A stretch of DNA of 64,000 bases from assembly GCA_013397455.1 (NCBI GenBank), contig VYZB01000036.1:2706090-2770089 (forward strand), given 5' to 3'. Position 1 is the stretch's first letter, and every line of letters begins with the position of its first letter. A program made the position numbers and the translations under genes. Source of the stretch: Crotophaga sulcirostris. Lineage: Eukaryota; Chordata; Aves; Cuculiformes; Crotophagidae. Shown here piece after piece: positions 24,826 through 35,022 of this stretch. The notes beneath the pieces are model-generated. The model saw only the letters and a program-made list of their open reading frames with translations, was not told where the DNA came from and searched no databases.

Positions 24826-24923
24826 GTGATGAGGTGGTGTTAGTGTTGGCTTATAGGTTGGACTTGATGATCTTGGAGGTCTCTTCCAACCTGGTTATAC
24901 TGTGAAACTGTGAAACTGTGAAA
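24541..24923 (+). mobile_element. Younger CR1 LINE nested in another CR1
   Basis: A sense CR1 of about 383 bp. It starts in ORF2 at CTGGAGAAGAGGAGGCTCAG and keeps the ORF2 C-terminus open through a stop at 24823-24825 ([12 protein letters not shown] .. [18 protein letters not shown] .. [14 protein letters not shown]). It then has the 3' UTR with GGTTGGACTTGATGATC and a tail of repeated ACTGTGAA. It belongs to the same subfamily as the copies at 61954 and 63703 (roughly 90 percent identity by eye to the latter). It sits in the 3' UTR of an antisense CR1 with almost no duplication or loss of target bases, consistent with CR1 integration, which usually leaves no clear target site duplication. 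Confidence 0.93.
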
Positions 24924-24939
24924 CCGTACCTGTCCTCTA

Positions 24940-26590
24940 CTAAACCATGTCCCCCAGAAACTCATCTATCCATCTTTTAAGGACCTCCAGGGATGGTGAC
25001 TCAACCACTTCCCTGGGCAGCCTGTTCCAGTGCCTAAGCACCCTTTCAGTGAAGAATTTTTTCCTAATATCCAGCCTAAACCTGCCCTGGTGCAAGTTAT
25101 GGCTATTTCCTCTTGTCCTATCACCTGTCACTTGGGAGAAGAGACCAACACTCCCTTTGCCACAACCTCCTCTCAGGCAGTAGCAGACAGTGATGACGTC
25201 TCTCCTCAGCCTCCTCTTCTCCAAGCTAAGCAACGCCAGCTCCCTCAACCGCTCCTCGTAAGACTTGTTCTCCAGCCCCTTCACCAGCCTCGTTGCCCTT
25301 CTCTGGACACGTTCCAGCGCCTCAATGCCCTTCTTGTAGTGAGGGGCCAGAACTGCACACAGTACTCAAGGTGTGGCCTCACCAGTGCTGAGTACAGGGG
25401 CACAATCATGTCCCTGGTCCTGTTGGCTACTCTGTTTCTGATACAGGCCAGGATGCCGTTGGCTTTCTGGATCAGATTCATCCGGCTGTCAACCAACACC
25501 CCCAGGTCCTTCTCTGGCAGGCAGCTCTCCAACCAATCTTCCCCAAGTCTGTAACGCTGCCTGAGGTGGTTGTGTCCCAAGTGCAGGGCTCGGCACTTGG
25601 TCTTGTTGCTCATCCCATTGGTTTCAGCCCATCGATCCAGCCTGTCCAGATCCCTCTGCAGAGCCTCCCTTCCTTCAAGCAGGTTGACACTGCCACCCAG
25701 CTTAGTGTCATCTGCAAACTTGCAAATGGTGCACTCAATCCCCTCATCCAGATCGTTGATGAAGATATTGAACAGGACTGGACCCAGCACTGAACCCTGG
25801 GAGACGCCACTCCTGACCCACCTTCGACTGGATTTAACTCCATTTACCACCACCCTTTGGGCCTGACCATCCAGCCAGTTTTTTATCCAGCAGATGGTGC
25901 GCCAGTCCAGGCCAATGGCAACCGGTTTCTCAAGCAGAATATTGTGACAAACAATGTCAAAGGCTTTACTAAAGTCCAGGTACACCACATCCACAGCCTT
26001 TCCCTCATCCATTAACCAGGTAACCCTGTCATAGAAGGAGGTCAGGTTAGTCTGGCAGGACCTGCCTTTCATGAACCCATGTTGACTGGGTCTGATCACC
26101 TGTCTGTCCTGCATGTGCTGTGTGATAGCACTCAAGATGATCTACTCCATGACCTTCCCTTGTACCAAGGTCAAGTTGACAGGTCTGTAGTTTCCTAGGT
26201 TCTCTCTCTGGCCCTTCTTGTAGATGGGAGTCACATTTGCCAGTCTCCAGTCAAGTGACACTTCCCCAGTCAGCCAGGACTGCTGGAAGATGAGCGAAAG
26301 GGGTTTGGTGAGGACCTCTGCCAGTTCCCTCAATACCCTTGGGTGTATCCTATCTGGCCCCATAGACTTGTGAACATCCAATTGGCCACACAGGTCTCCA
26401 ACCATATCCTTGTGGATCATTGGAGCTTCACCTTCACTATCTTGTGACTCAAAAGTCTTAGTACCCAGAGAAAGTTTACCTTGCTGTTAAAGACTGAGGC
26501 AAAGAAATCATTAAGTACCTCTGCCTTGTCTTCATCCTTTGTCGCTACTGTTCCCCTTGCATCCAGTTGAACCCTGATGTCTGTGTCTTC
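24940..26590 (-). pseudogene. CR1 ORF2 reverse transcriptase, broken copy
   Basis: The decayed ORF2 of the long minus-strand CR1. ORF2 of this family encodes an endonuclease plus reverse transcriptase that copies the element's RNA at a genomic nick; only the reverse transcriptase and C-terminal parts remain. In the 284-codon open stretch 25281-26135 I see the [10 protein letters not shown] motif with the first catalytic Asp (residue 54), SQGSVLGP (112-119), FADD with the catalytic Asp pair (142-143) and [13 protein letters not shown] (251-263). Upstream, 26142-26420 holds HKSMGPD and the GNYRPV stretch. Lesions: an in-frame TAG at 26142-26144, a one-base loss near 25346 that shifts the C-terminal part into another frame, and a further frame break near 26440. 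It cannot be functional. Confidence 0.9.
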
Positions 26591-26600
26591 TGCACTCCAG

Positions 26601-27140
26601 TGCTGTGATGGCTGAAAACTTACATTCTTAGCTCTGGCATAAAAATGAAGCAGATTTGGGCCAAGATAAATACACATGTGGGTGCTAGATTGTGTCAGTG
26701 AGATTTTCTGGCAAAGACGGTTGGTGAAATGTGTCCCAAATAGTGAGACAGCAAAAGAAGAGAAGTCTTGGTACTTCAGAGATGCAAGGAGAGCTGGGGA
26801 GGGAGTCAAGGTGAGAGCCTTTTGTGATGTGTATGTTCAATGTCCTTGCCTCAATCCATTTTTTTTGTGGAGGTAAAACTTGAGATACCTAATCCTTGTG
26901 TGCTCCCTTTTTTAGACTATAAATGAAACCAGGAAAAATATTTTGAGGTTTTATGTCAGTTGTCAAAACTATCAGCACATACAATCCTAAACTCACCAAA
27001 ACATTGTGTCCAAAAGAAAAGGAGAAGCTTTGGCAACTGTATTTTTGCAAATCTGTGGTAAAAGCATGAAGAAGCAACATAAATTATTCACTAAACAGCC
27101 AGACAGAAAAATTATTCCTTTCTTACTTCTCCCTACTGAG
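26601..27140. other. Spacer, nothing recognised
   Basis: About 540 bp of AT-rich sequence between the long CR1 and the tRNA-like remnants. The minus-strand open frame that includes CR1 text extends into it by chance. No gene or repeat was recognised. Confidence 0.45.
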
Positions 27141-27195
27141 CCATTCTGAAATGGAATTTTTTAAGATGTGAGAAACCCACATTTGATTCTCCTGC

Positions 27196-27290
27196 AATTC
27201 AAGGGAATTTGAACCCGTATCTCAAAACAGAGTTCACTAACCACTACTGTATGTGTTACTCCAGAGTGGATTTCTTTCAAGCACTCCTTT
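27196..27290 (-). repeat. Ancient tRNA-derived (SINE-like) remnant
   Basis: On the minus strand there is a good RNA polymerase III B box (GGGTTCAAATTCC, 27216 to 27204). Upstream of it is an A-box-like segment (TACAGTAGTGGTTAGTGAA, 27251 to 27233). The spacing between them is about 8 bases shorter than in a tRNA, and the anticodon stem is not intact, so it is not a working tRNA gene. The arrangement 'AATTTGAACCC .. CTAACCACTACTGTA .. CCAGAGTGG' on the plus strand resembles an old tRNA-related repeat widespread in reptile genomes. I cannot name the family with certainty. Confidence 0.45.
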
Positions 27291-27409
27291 TAACAATGTT
27301 CAGTATTACATAGGATACTAAATCTTTTGGTGAAGAAGGGATAGGAACTTACTTGTGTTTCCTGTTTTTCTCTCCTTACTCTGATAGCTATTTCATATAA
27401 AGTGGACCT

Positions 27410-27530
27410 TCTGTAATAGAAGAGATTAAGAACAGCACTCAAGTGTACCCAGAAGTGGTGGGAAACAAGATTTGAACTGCCCCTAAGAAGGGGAGGGATA
27501 CTGTAGCCTTCAAATAATCTTAACTCCAAA
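27410..27530 (-). repeat. Possible MIR-like SINE remnant
   Basis: Read on the plus strand, GAGATTAAGAACAGCACTCA, GTGTACCCAGAAGTGG and GATTTGAAC occur in the order expected of an antisense MIR (GAGGTTAAGTGACTTGCCCA, GGTCACACAGCTAGTAAGTGG, GATTCGAAC). A CTTAACTCC follows where MIR has CTTAACCAC. Similarity is weak and judged only by eye. The neighbouring remnant at 27196-27290 suggests that more than one old SINE fragment is present, or that one was rearranged. Confidence 0.35.
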
Positions 27531-27681
27531 TATCCCATTATCTTTCAAATACTCTTAACACTACACTGTTAGAGTGTGTGATATGGGGAGGAGGTACTCA
27601 TTATTTATTTCCTCAAATCTGCCTTCTGTTATATTGCAAGTACAAAAGCCAAAATACTTGCCCTGATGGTTCCTTCAAGGA

Positions 27682-28450
27682 TGTCACAGTTTAGCCCCCT
27701 GGCCTTATCAGTAGCTAAACACATGGCAGTTGTGGTTCCTCATCACCCAGAGAGAAGGGAAAGGGAAAATGAAGGAGTAAGACACATGGGTTGGAAGCTA
27801 GAACTAACACAGCTTTAATAAAACAATAATAATTAAAATGAAAATACTACTAATACTATTAAAATAATAAAATTTATACAAATTTATATATATTTCCTCC
27901 ACTGATAACGACACTTCACCACTGATGCTGGAGGGTGGGCATAGGGAAAGTCCCGGACTGAACTCAGCAGGAGATGGGAGCTGTATTCAGGAGCTGGATT
28001 CAGGAATGCATGGTCTGGGATCAGGGGCAGACAGATGGAACAAAGTCCTCACTGCATGTCAGCCATCAAAAAAAAGGGCTTGATCCTTATGATTCCTCAG
28101 CTTTGTATTGAGTAGGATGTATATGGAATGGAATAGTCTGTTGGTCAGTTTTATGTCACCTGTCCTGTCCGCTCCTACCTGCAGATTCAATCCCTTTTTG
28201 CCCTTTTGACTTAAGATCTTCCATCAGCTTGAGGACAGCCTTGGTTTCTATAGGAATAAGTGTAAGCAATGGCCTTCCTGCATACCAATGCTTCATTACT
28301 TTGGTAATAACTGTAAACATTAAGCGTTATCACTGAAGGGACAGACACTGTCTGAAACACATGTTGTTAACTTTCAGAAAATGAAGTTACTTAGAAGAGA
28401 CTTAGCTGAAAAGTTAGAAAATTGGTTCTACTTTAGTTCAAACCAGAACA
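27682..28450 (-). mobile_element. Solo LTR of an ERV-L-like endogenous retrovirus
   Basis: An old antisense LTR, about 770 bp and non-coding. On the plus strand it begins TGTCACAGTTTAGCCCCCTGG and ends AAACCAGAACA, the two ends of a common avian ERV-L type LTR. On its own (minus) strand the order is U3, then a degraded TATA-like region (about 28098-28112), then a polyadenylation signal ATTAAA (27814-27819). Next to that signal is the AT-rich (AAT)n-like stretch typical of this LTR (about 27820-27895). No internal retroviral gene is seen on either side, so it is a solo LTR left by recombination. Clear five-base target duplications were not visible. It is diverged and no longer a complete promoter. 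Confidence 0.8.
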
Positions 28451-31400
28451 GATGTTCACCCGTGAAAGAACTAGAGTGAAAGATGTAAAAGCTCATTGAG
28501 AAAGATGTAAGACTGCACTCACAAAAGCCTTTAGGGAACAGACACAAGTGCCCATTACAATCTTCTGGTAGCAACCAAACAGGAGTGAACAAGCTGTTTT
28601 AAAGCAATCCTGTTCAACCTTAACAGGTCCTGCAGGCATATCAGCAGCACCTCCACATCACAGACTGATGAGAGATGGAGTAAAATAGGCATGAATACTT
28701 ACTGTTTTGAATGATAAGCAACTATAATGGGGAAAAGTAAAAGAAAGCAGGAATAATACTCAAAACTACAAAGGCTATTGTGAACATTTGCACATGAATG
28801 TGACTTGCAGTTCTTTATTTCCCAGTGTGTGATGTTGAACAAAATCAGACCAAGTACTGTCTTTGCTCACTGCTTTAATAGTTACAAACCTCCTTAAAGG
28901 AAAGATGCTTTTACTTTTATCAGCTTATCAACTTCATGTGAAATAAAACCTGTCGGTTGAAAACAGCCTTGTATCTCAAGGTGCTCTACAAAGAAGGAGC
29001 TTTGTAAAGCCAGATTGTGCACTGACTTATAACCAAATGGAATGGACAAGTGTGTTTGACAATAACTTTTACACTGTATTTTGTTTGAAAGCCTGGAAGA
29101 TCTGTCCAGCTGTGCTGCATAATGTTGTTACATATTTTTTGTGTCATAAAGTCAGCCTGACAGAACTAGGATGTGATGAAAAGAAGTGGCTCTTATACAC
29201 TTATAAATGGATCTCTAACCTATAAGGCTGTTGCTAAACAATGGTAACTTGGATTATGTGCAGATGTTCTCCATGAGGTTGTAGGCCTTTCTTTGTGTGG
29301 TTCTGACATGTGAATGCAATTTTCAATATGAATTAATGCATAACAAACTGTTCATAAGTTGATTAAAGATTTATGTTTTGCAAGACAAGTTCTCCAGTGC
29401 TTTAAACTATTATTGACACAATGATGACAGTTCCCAAATGCGAATATTCCTCCACATCAGCTCATATCAATGTTATTTAGCTGTTGTTTAAATATTTAAA
29501 ACTCAATTTTAGTTTAAAAATGCAGACATCATAAAAGATAATACTTCATTTTAAACAACTGAAAATGCAGGGTAGGGCTGAAAATACAGTTATTCTCACA
29601 CTTGATTTGAAGTGGCTTGCTTATTAGGGTAGTGAATTTAATTTCAGAGTAATATCTTGGTTCTCCTTGCAGGTTTTGGAACAACATGCCCATATAATGA
29701 ATTCACTCCGAAAAATATTTCTTGCCTCTCTCTTTCAAACAGAGACCCAATGCACAGCATGAGCAAATGTGAATCTCATATTTGGAGAAGTATGATAAGC
29801 ATTTCAAAATTCAGCCCAAATATCATCAAATATGTTCCTCAATGGAAGAAGAAAATATAATTAGCCTGCTAAAGCTTTTCACCACGAAGGATCACAGATA
29901 TTTTCATTTTTTTCAGGAGCATATCGTGGGAAGTATCTATGGTATTTTGAACTATGGATATAACCTCATGGCTTGTGTTTTTCTTTGAGAAAACAGGTTT
30001 ATTGCCAGATTCAAGAGTGTGCCTTCTTAGAGATACCTCTTTGTATGGAACTTTGATTCTTTTATGAAAAACTAGGAACCTATGTTCTTCCAAATTTGCA
30101 CTCCAATGACAGCACCTAGCTGCATATGTAGAACAACATGAATCCTGGCTTTACTAGCTCTCTAACTAGGTATAAGCTTGTTAGAGTTTTTTTCAGAAGT
30201 TTAGAAACTTATGTCTGTGCTGCTGGGGTTCTTTTAAAATAAGGCACAGCTTTCACTGCATCTAGAGATCGATAGTCATCTGATAGCAGAGTGTAACATT
30301 CCCTAGCATTGGCATATTTTCTATTTCTAGTGCTGTAGTTACTCTCTGGATTTAGTGGCTTTATCAGGATGGTTTCTCATGGCTTGTGATTAGGTTGCAT
30401 TGCCACTGCTGCTCAAAGGTGATTAAGCTATTCCTTTCCAATGGGAACAGCCAAAAGGTGATAACCCCCACTACTGATACTGCAATTTTACCAGTAATTG
30501 TCCCATGCAAAACCAGCTGTGCTGGAAAGGAATGGCAGAACCTCAGGTTCTTTTGAAGCAGCTGAACAGTGAGTGTGTAGTTTGAGTCCAAGAAGGACCT
30601 TCTGAACTTACAAAGAACAAATTCCATCCTTTATGGAACAATGGTTTCAAAAGTAGGACTAGGGTGTGCTACTTGCTTCATTGTAGTCTCAGACTTGGTT
30701 TTGCGGACAATCTTTAAAGAAAGGAAAGCATCAGAGAAATGCCTTGAATACAGTTGTCCTGCTTGGGGTATCTTAAGACCACAGCTCACTCGACAATGTT
30801 TGTCAAACCATGAGGGTTAAAGTGGATTTCTGAGCCACAGTTGGCAGCATGTGCCGTCTCATTAGAAACTCTTTGAGATGCAGGGCTTCAGGTGAGCATT
30901 ACTGCTTCTGTAATATATAGAGAACTGAATTTTAGCCCTTAGGCTGTTGCAGTATCATGCTCCACTTTTTTTTTGGGTAACTGACTTACTCTTTTCTATT
31001 TGCTTATGGGAATGATGCAGATTCCAAGAAAGTTGCATTTTCCATGCAGTTTCCTACAGCATGTATGTTGCACTGGAGGAAGATTCCTCTAATTTTGAGA
31101 TAAATGAGATCCTATGTATAAGCATTTTGTACTCATTACTGTAGATATTTTCCTTATTATTTCTCTTCCATATTTTTTGTAGTGCTGCAAGATATATACG
31201 GTCTAAGACTTACCCTTTCCAGTAGTCAACTATTTCCCTGCCCTGGGGAATGAAGGTGTCCCCACTTGTGTTTTATCACACTAAATGGATGCTCTATTTA
31301 TGCCCTAAATATTCCACTTGCAGTAATGTATGATGTTCCTTTTCTGCAGGGAAATGTAATCCAAGTCTCAATCCTGCTTGAAGTAAATGTTGCTCTACAG

Positions 31401-34400
31401 CCTGGTATTTTAATCTGTGCATACAAACTCTAATTACATGAACAATTGCCTCTCATGTAATAGTATAACATAAGGTCAGAATGAGTGCTTCTGATACTCA
31501 GTTTTGACTTAGCTCACAGGTCGTGACTTCTTGCAAAACATGAACCAAGTTCAAGTTCCTTGGAGCTGATGCTATTGTGGATCTGGGTTCATGGGTGCTC
31601 TGATTCCACTGAAGATAACAGGGGACATAACGTACTTCACGACATGTAGTTTCAAAGGAGTTTTTGTTGCAGGCATTCCAAAGATATTCTTATTCAGAGC
31701 ACATATCTAATTTCAAGCAGGCTCTGCTAGCCTAGTGCCATTAGACATATTGTTTGCACAGTTGGTAGAATTTTGAGGAGTGTTGAAAGTAACAAGTGGA
31801 TTCACTTGTATCTTTAAATTGCCAGGGAAACACAACCATGCAATCAATTTTTCCCATGACATTGCCATCCTCAGCCAGCTTTGTTGAAACTATGTAGCTT
31901 CAACATGTGAAGCATTGATGACTAGCTATTCTCTATCACAATTAGAGCGAATAAGAGCTCTCCATTTGTGTTTTACAGCAACTGAAACAATTCAGTGCAC
32001 AGTGAACTGCAATCATTGAAGTAAAAGTTTTCAGTCTACCTGAGCCATAACAACACCTGTAGCAATGCAGAAGGGACCTGGAATATCCCAGGAGGAAAGG
32101 GAGACGAAATATTGAGGTGGTTTGTGGGAAGGAGCAACAGTGTTCAGTGAGCATTTGAAAAGTGCTTGCCCCATCTTCATAAGCAGAGGAGTCTGATGGT
32201 TGTTCCTAATGGGGCTAGAAGGACTTGGGCAAGTAGCTCTATGCAGAGATTTGGGAATGCTCCATCAAAATAACTGAGCATAGATTCTCAGGAATGAGTT
32301 TAACTTATGAATCTTCAAAGAGTGGTTAAGAAAAACCAGTAAGTCATGTTACTGGCAGTAGAAGTAAGCCTGATTTCTATCTTCTTTTTGATTCTATTTG
32401 TTTAATTTTTAAATTTTGTTACCAGTAGCCAAATTCTGTGCAATATGCTGAACGCATATCAGGGATTTTTATTTCAGCACCTCTCAGTATTCAAATAAAT
32501 GGTCCAAGACCTGATCACTGATGCTGTCCTCAGAAAAATAGTGCATTTCTGCTGCTGTGTTTCCATGGTCTGTTATGGAGGAGACAGTGAAGAAATTTTA
32601 AACCAACTGTATCTTTTGTTTGTATTCAATTTTTTTCTAATTTTATAATTTCTTTGCCCTAGAAATTGCATTAGCCCATCTGTGTTACAGCTCTGAAGAG
32701 GAAGGATCAAAAATATCCAAGGAGAGCACTGGGTGGCAGTGGAAATACTGTATGTTCTGTTCACAGTTTTGTTCCTGCACTTGCCCTGTCATTGCTGTCT
32801 GTCTTCAACTGTTTTTCAGTACCTCTGTCAGTAACTTGTTGCTCCTTAAATTTGAGTGCAGCCTATTTTGTAACATTTATCAAAATATGAAGGATAAAAT
32901 GGAGCTTTAAACCACAGTTGATGCCTTATATGCCTCATTCATAGCTTCTGGAGGTGCTGTATTCCAGGAAATATATTTTCTTTTGCAGTATGGGGAGAAT
33001 TGAATGCTGTGATACCTATTTCCCTCCATTCTTCTCTCTGTTCCCTTTCCCCACACATTATAGGTTGTGTTTAAAAAGGTTTCCTGACCCTCGCTACGTG
33101 ATTTTAGTTTCGAGACCTGTGCTAAATGACTGCTAGAAATCTAACAGCTATACTAGAAACTGAAAAGACATGTAAAAGGCTTGGAAACCTGAAACACTGG
33201 TTCAGAACATGGCACTATCTGTCTTTCAATGTGTTACAGATTTCAAATGCTTTAATCCAACTAGCTGAGAATTTCATTGGCGTGGCTACACAAAGACACT
33301 GAGAACTGGTCATCTGCAAAACAACCTTAATATATGTATGTTTTTAAATGAGTTAGCTCATGTCTGTATATGCCAAAAATTACATGACTTTTTTGCAGTG
33401 CCTGGGGAAACTCAGCTGCTTTTCCAGCTTATTATTATTTAATATCTTTTCTTTCACCACCAAAAAGGCTTAGAAATCATACTGCCTTCTTTAGAAAAAA
33501 GCTTTGTTTAGGGGATAAAAATGCAAAACCTGTCTGTAGGAGTCTCTTCTTTCTCAGCATCCTTTGAGGCTGACTCGTGGTTTAGCTTTTTGTTTTTCCT
33601 CAACGGGTGACCTCCACAGACAGCAATCTGTCTAAGCAAGTTTATTCCACTTGCTCTGAATTATCTGACCAGCACAACTCTGTTATACAAAGCTTCATAC
33701 AGAGCAAGAATTTTCTGTCCTGAAAACCTTTCATCAGTCAAGAAACCAGAGTGAATGTGTACATCTTCTGTTCTGAAATTTCAAGGGAATAGGTTTGGGT
33801 AAGAACATGCTTTTAAATGCACAGTCTCACTCCAGCTGCCTTATGTTACAGCTTGCTGTCTACAGCCTTTGTGTTCCATAACAATATTAGACTATGCTAG
33901 GGCTCCAGTGTCCTAACTTATTGTAAATGTCATGCTGAAACCCTCGGTCCTATGAACTGCTGTGTACACAAGGTATTTATATAGAGAGAAATATACAGTG
34001 GCATCCTTTTTATCACAGCTGAGAAATCTTCTTCGTTGCACAGAGGAGTTATGTTATGTAAAGATGCTTTTAAGGATAAATCAGATGCAAGTTCAGTGTT
34101 GAGACCACAATTCTATTGATCTATAATAGATAGCTGCCATCTGCTTGAATGTATGGAAGTGCCATACATTTCTTTTTAGTTTTACAAATCTTTTCTTATT
34201 TCCCTGCAAAAGGCTAGTTTTCACTTCTTATATATTTCCCCTTGCCTGTATACCTTCTCAATTATTAGTGTTGTGGCTATTTTAAATGGAGGCTTTTGCC
34301 TATATATCATTTCTTAGTAAAAGGAAGGTGCAATTGCCAAAAAGGGTCTTTTGGCATGGTGGCTACTTAATATATTTAACATTTGATAAAGAAGTAATCA

Positions 34401-34618
34401 TTAAAACAAAGTACGACCTTTCATCACAGTCAAAATATCCTTTCCTGAAGTTAAGAACGGAAAGTATTTAAGTTGGACACCTGTATAAATCACCTGCGTA
34501 TCTGTAGATATTGTATTTAAAGGGACTGGTCACCTGCTGCTCCAGCTACTGTGCATCTAATGTTATCAAAACCAGAGCTGATTCCTTAAAAAAAATTGAA
34601 ATAAATAGGCAGCAAAAC

Positions 34619-34638
34619 CTTTTGTTTTGTTTTGTTTT
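34619..34638. repeat. TTTTG microsatellite
   Basis: Three TTTTG units with flanking T residues, in unique sequence. Confidence 0.8.
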
Positions 34639-34995
34639 CCTTTACATGTGTTTAACTTCCCACCAGCAATAGCTGAGTATGTTGTACAAGAGGAGGTCAG
34701 ATTTAAGAATATAGTATTTGCATGACCGAAAGAAATGGTATTGATTAATGGAATCCACCTGATATATAAATGACTTTTAGCTTTTTTTCTTGTGTGTTTT
34801 TGTTTTTAATATTTTACTCATAATGATTATGGGGCTCGCAAATCACGTTCAAGGAAAATTTAAAACATGAACACAAAGGTAGGTTGCTTCCAAGTTTCCA
34901 AGATCTGTTGGTTTGTATGAGTGCATCAAATATTTTCAGAATATTTCCAACTGTGATTATGTATTGAATTAAGGAACAGTAAAAAAATCAAGCCC

Positions 34996-35022
34996 AACAC
35001 TGATTCAACTAAAATCAGTGTT
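34996..35022. other. Perfect 10-bp inverted repeat
   Basis: AACACTGATT (34996-35005) and its exact complement AATCAGTGTT (35013-35022) are separated by seven bases. No T-run or other terminator-like context applies in this eukaryotic setting. It may be chance or a protein-binding palindrome. Confidence 0.7.

Larger units (their letters stand above)
24483..26600 (-). mobile_element. CR1 LINE, long copy interrupted by another CR1
   Basis: An antisense CR1 with its 3' end on the left. The tail (ATAGAATCATAGAATCAT) and first 3' UTR bases lie at 24483-24540. The element is then split by a sense CR1 (24541-24923) and resumes at about 24921-24924 with CCGTACCTGTCC, which is exactly where the family text should continue (compare the copy at 37353). 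It extends to roughly 26600, covering the C-terminal half of ORF2, including the reverse transcriptase core. The 5' boundary is approximate, judged from where CR1-like protein similarity fades (about 26580-26610). Net length without the insert is about 1.7 kb, which makes it the most complete CR1 in the window. Confidence 0.93.

Noticed and set aside
25030..25554. 174-codon plus-strand open frame
   Set aside because: It is the antisense shadow of the minus-strand CR1 ORF2.
24940..26590. An active CR1 with a working reverse transcriptase
   Set aside because: A stop codon, at least two frame breaks, loss of the 5' half, and disruption by another CR1 rule it out.
27196..27290. A functional tRNA gene on the minus strand
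   Set aside because: The B box is good, but the A-to-B distance is too short, the anticodon stem is not intact and no T-run terminator was noted. It is better explained as an old tRNA-derived repeat.
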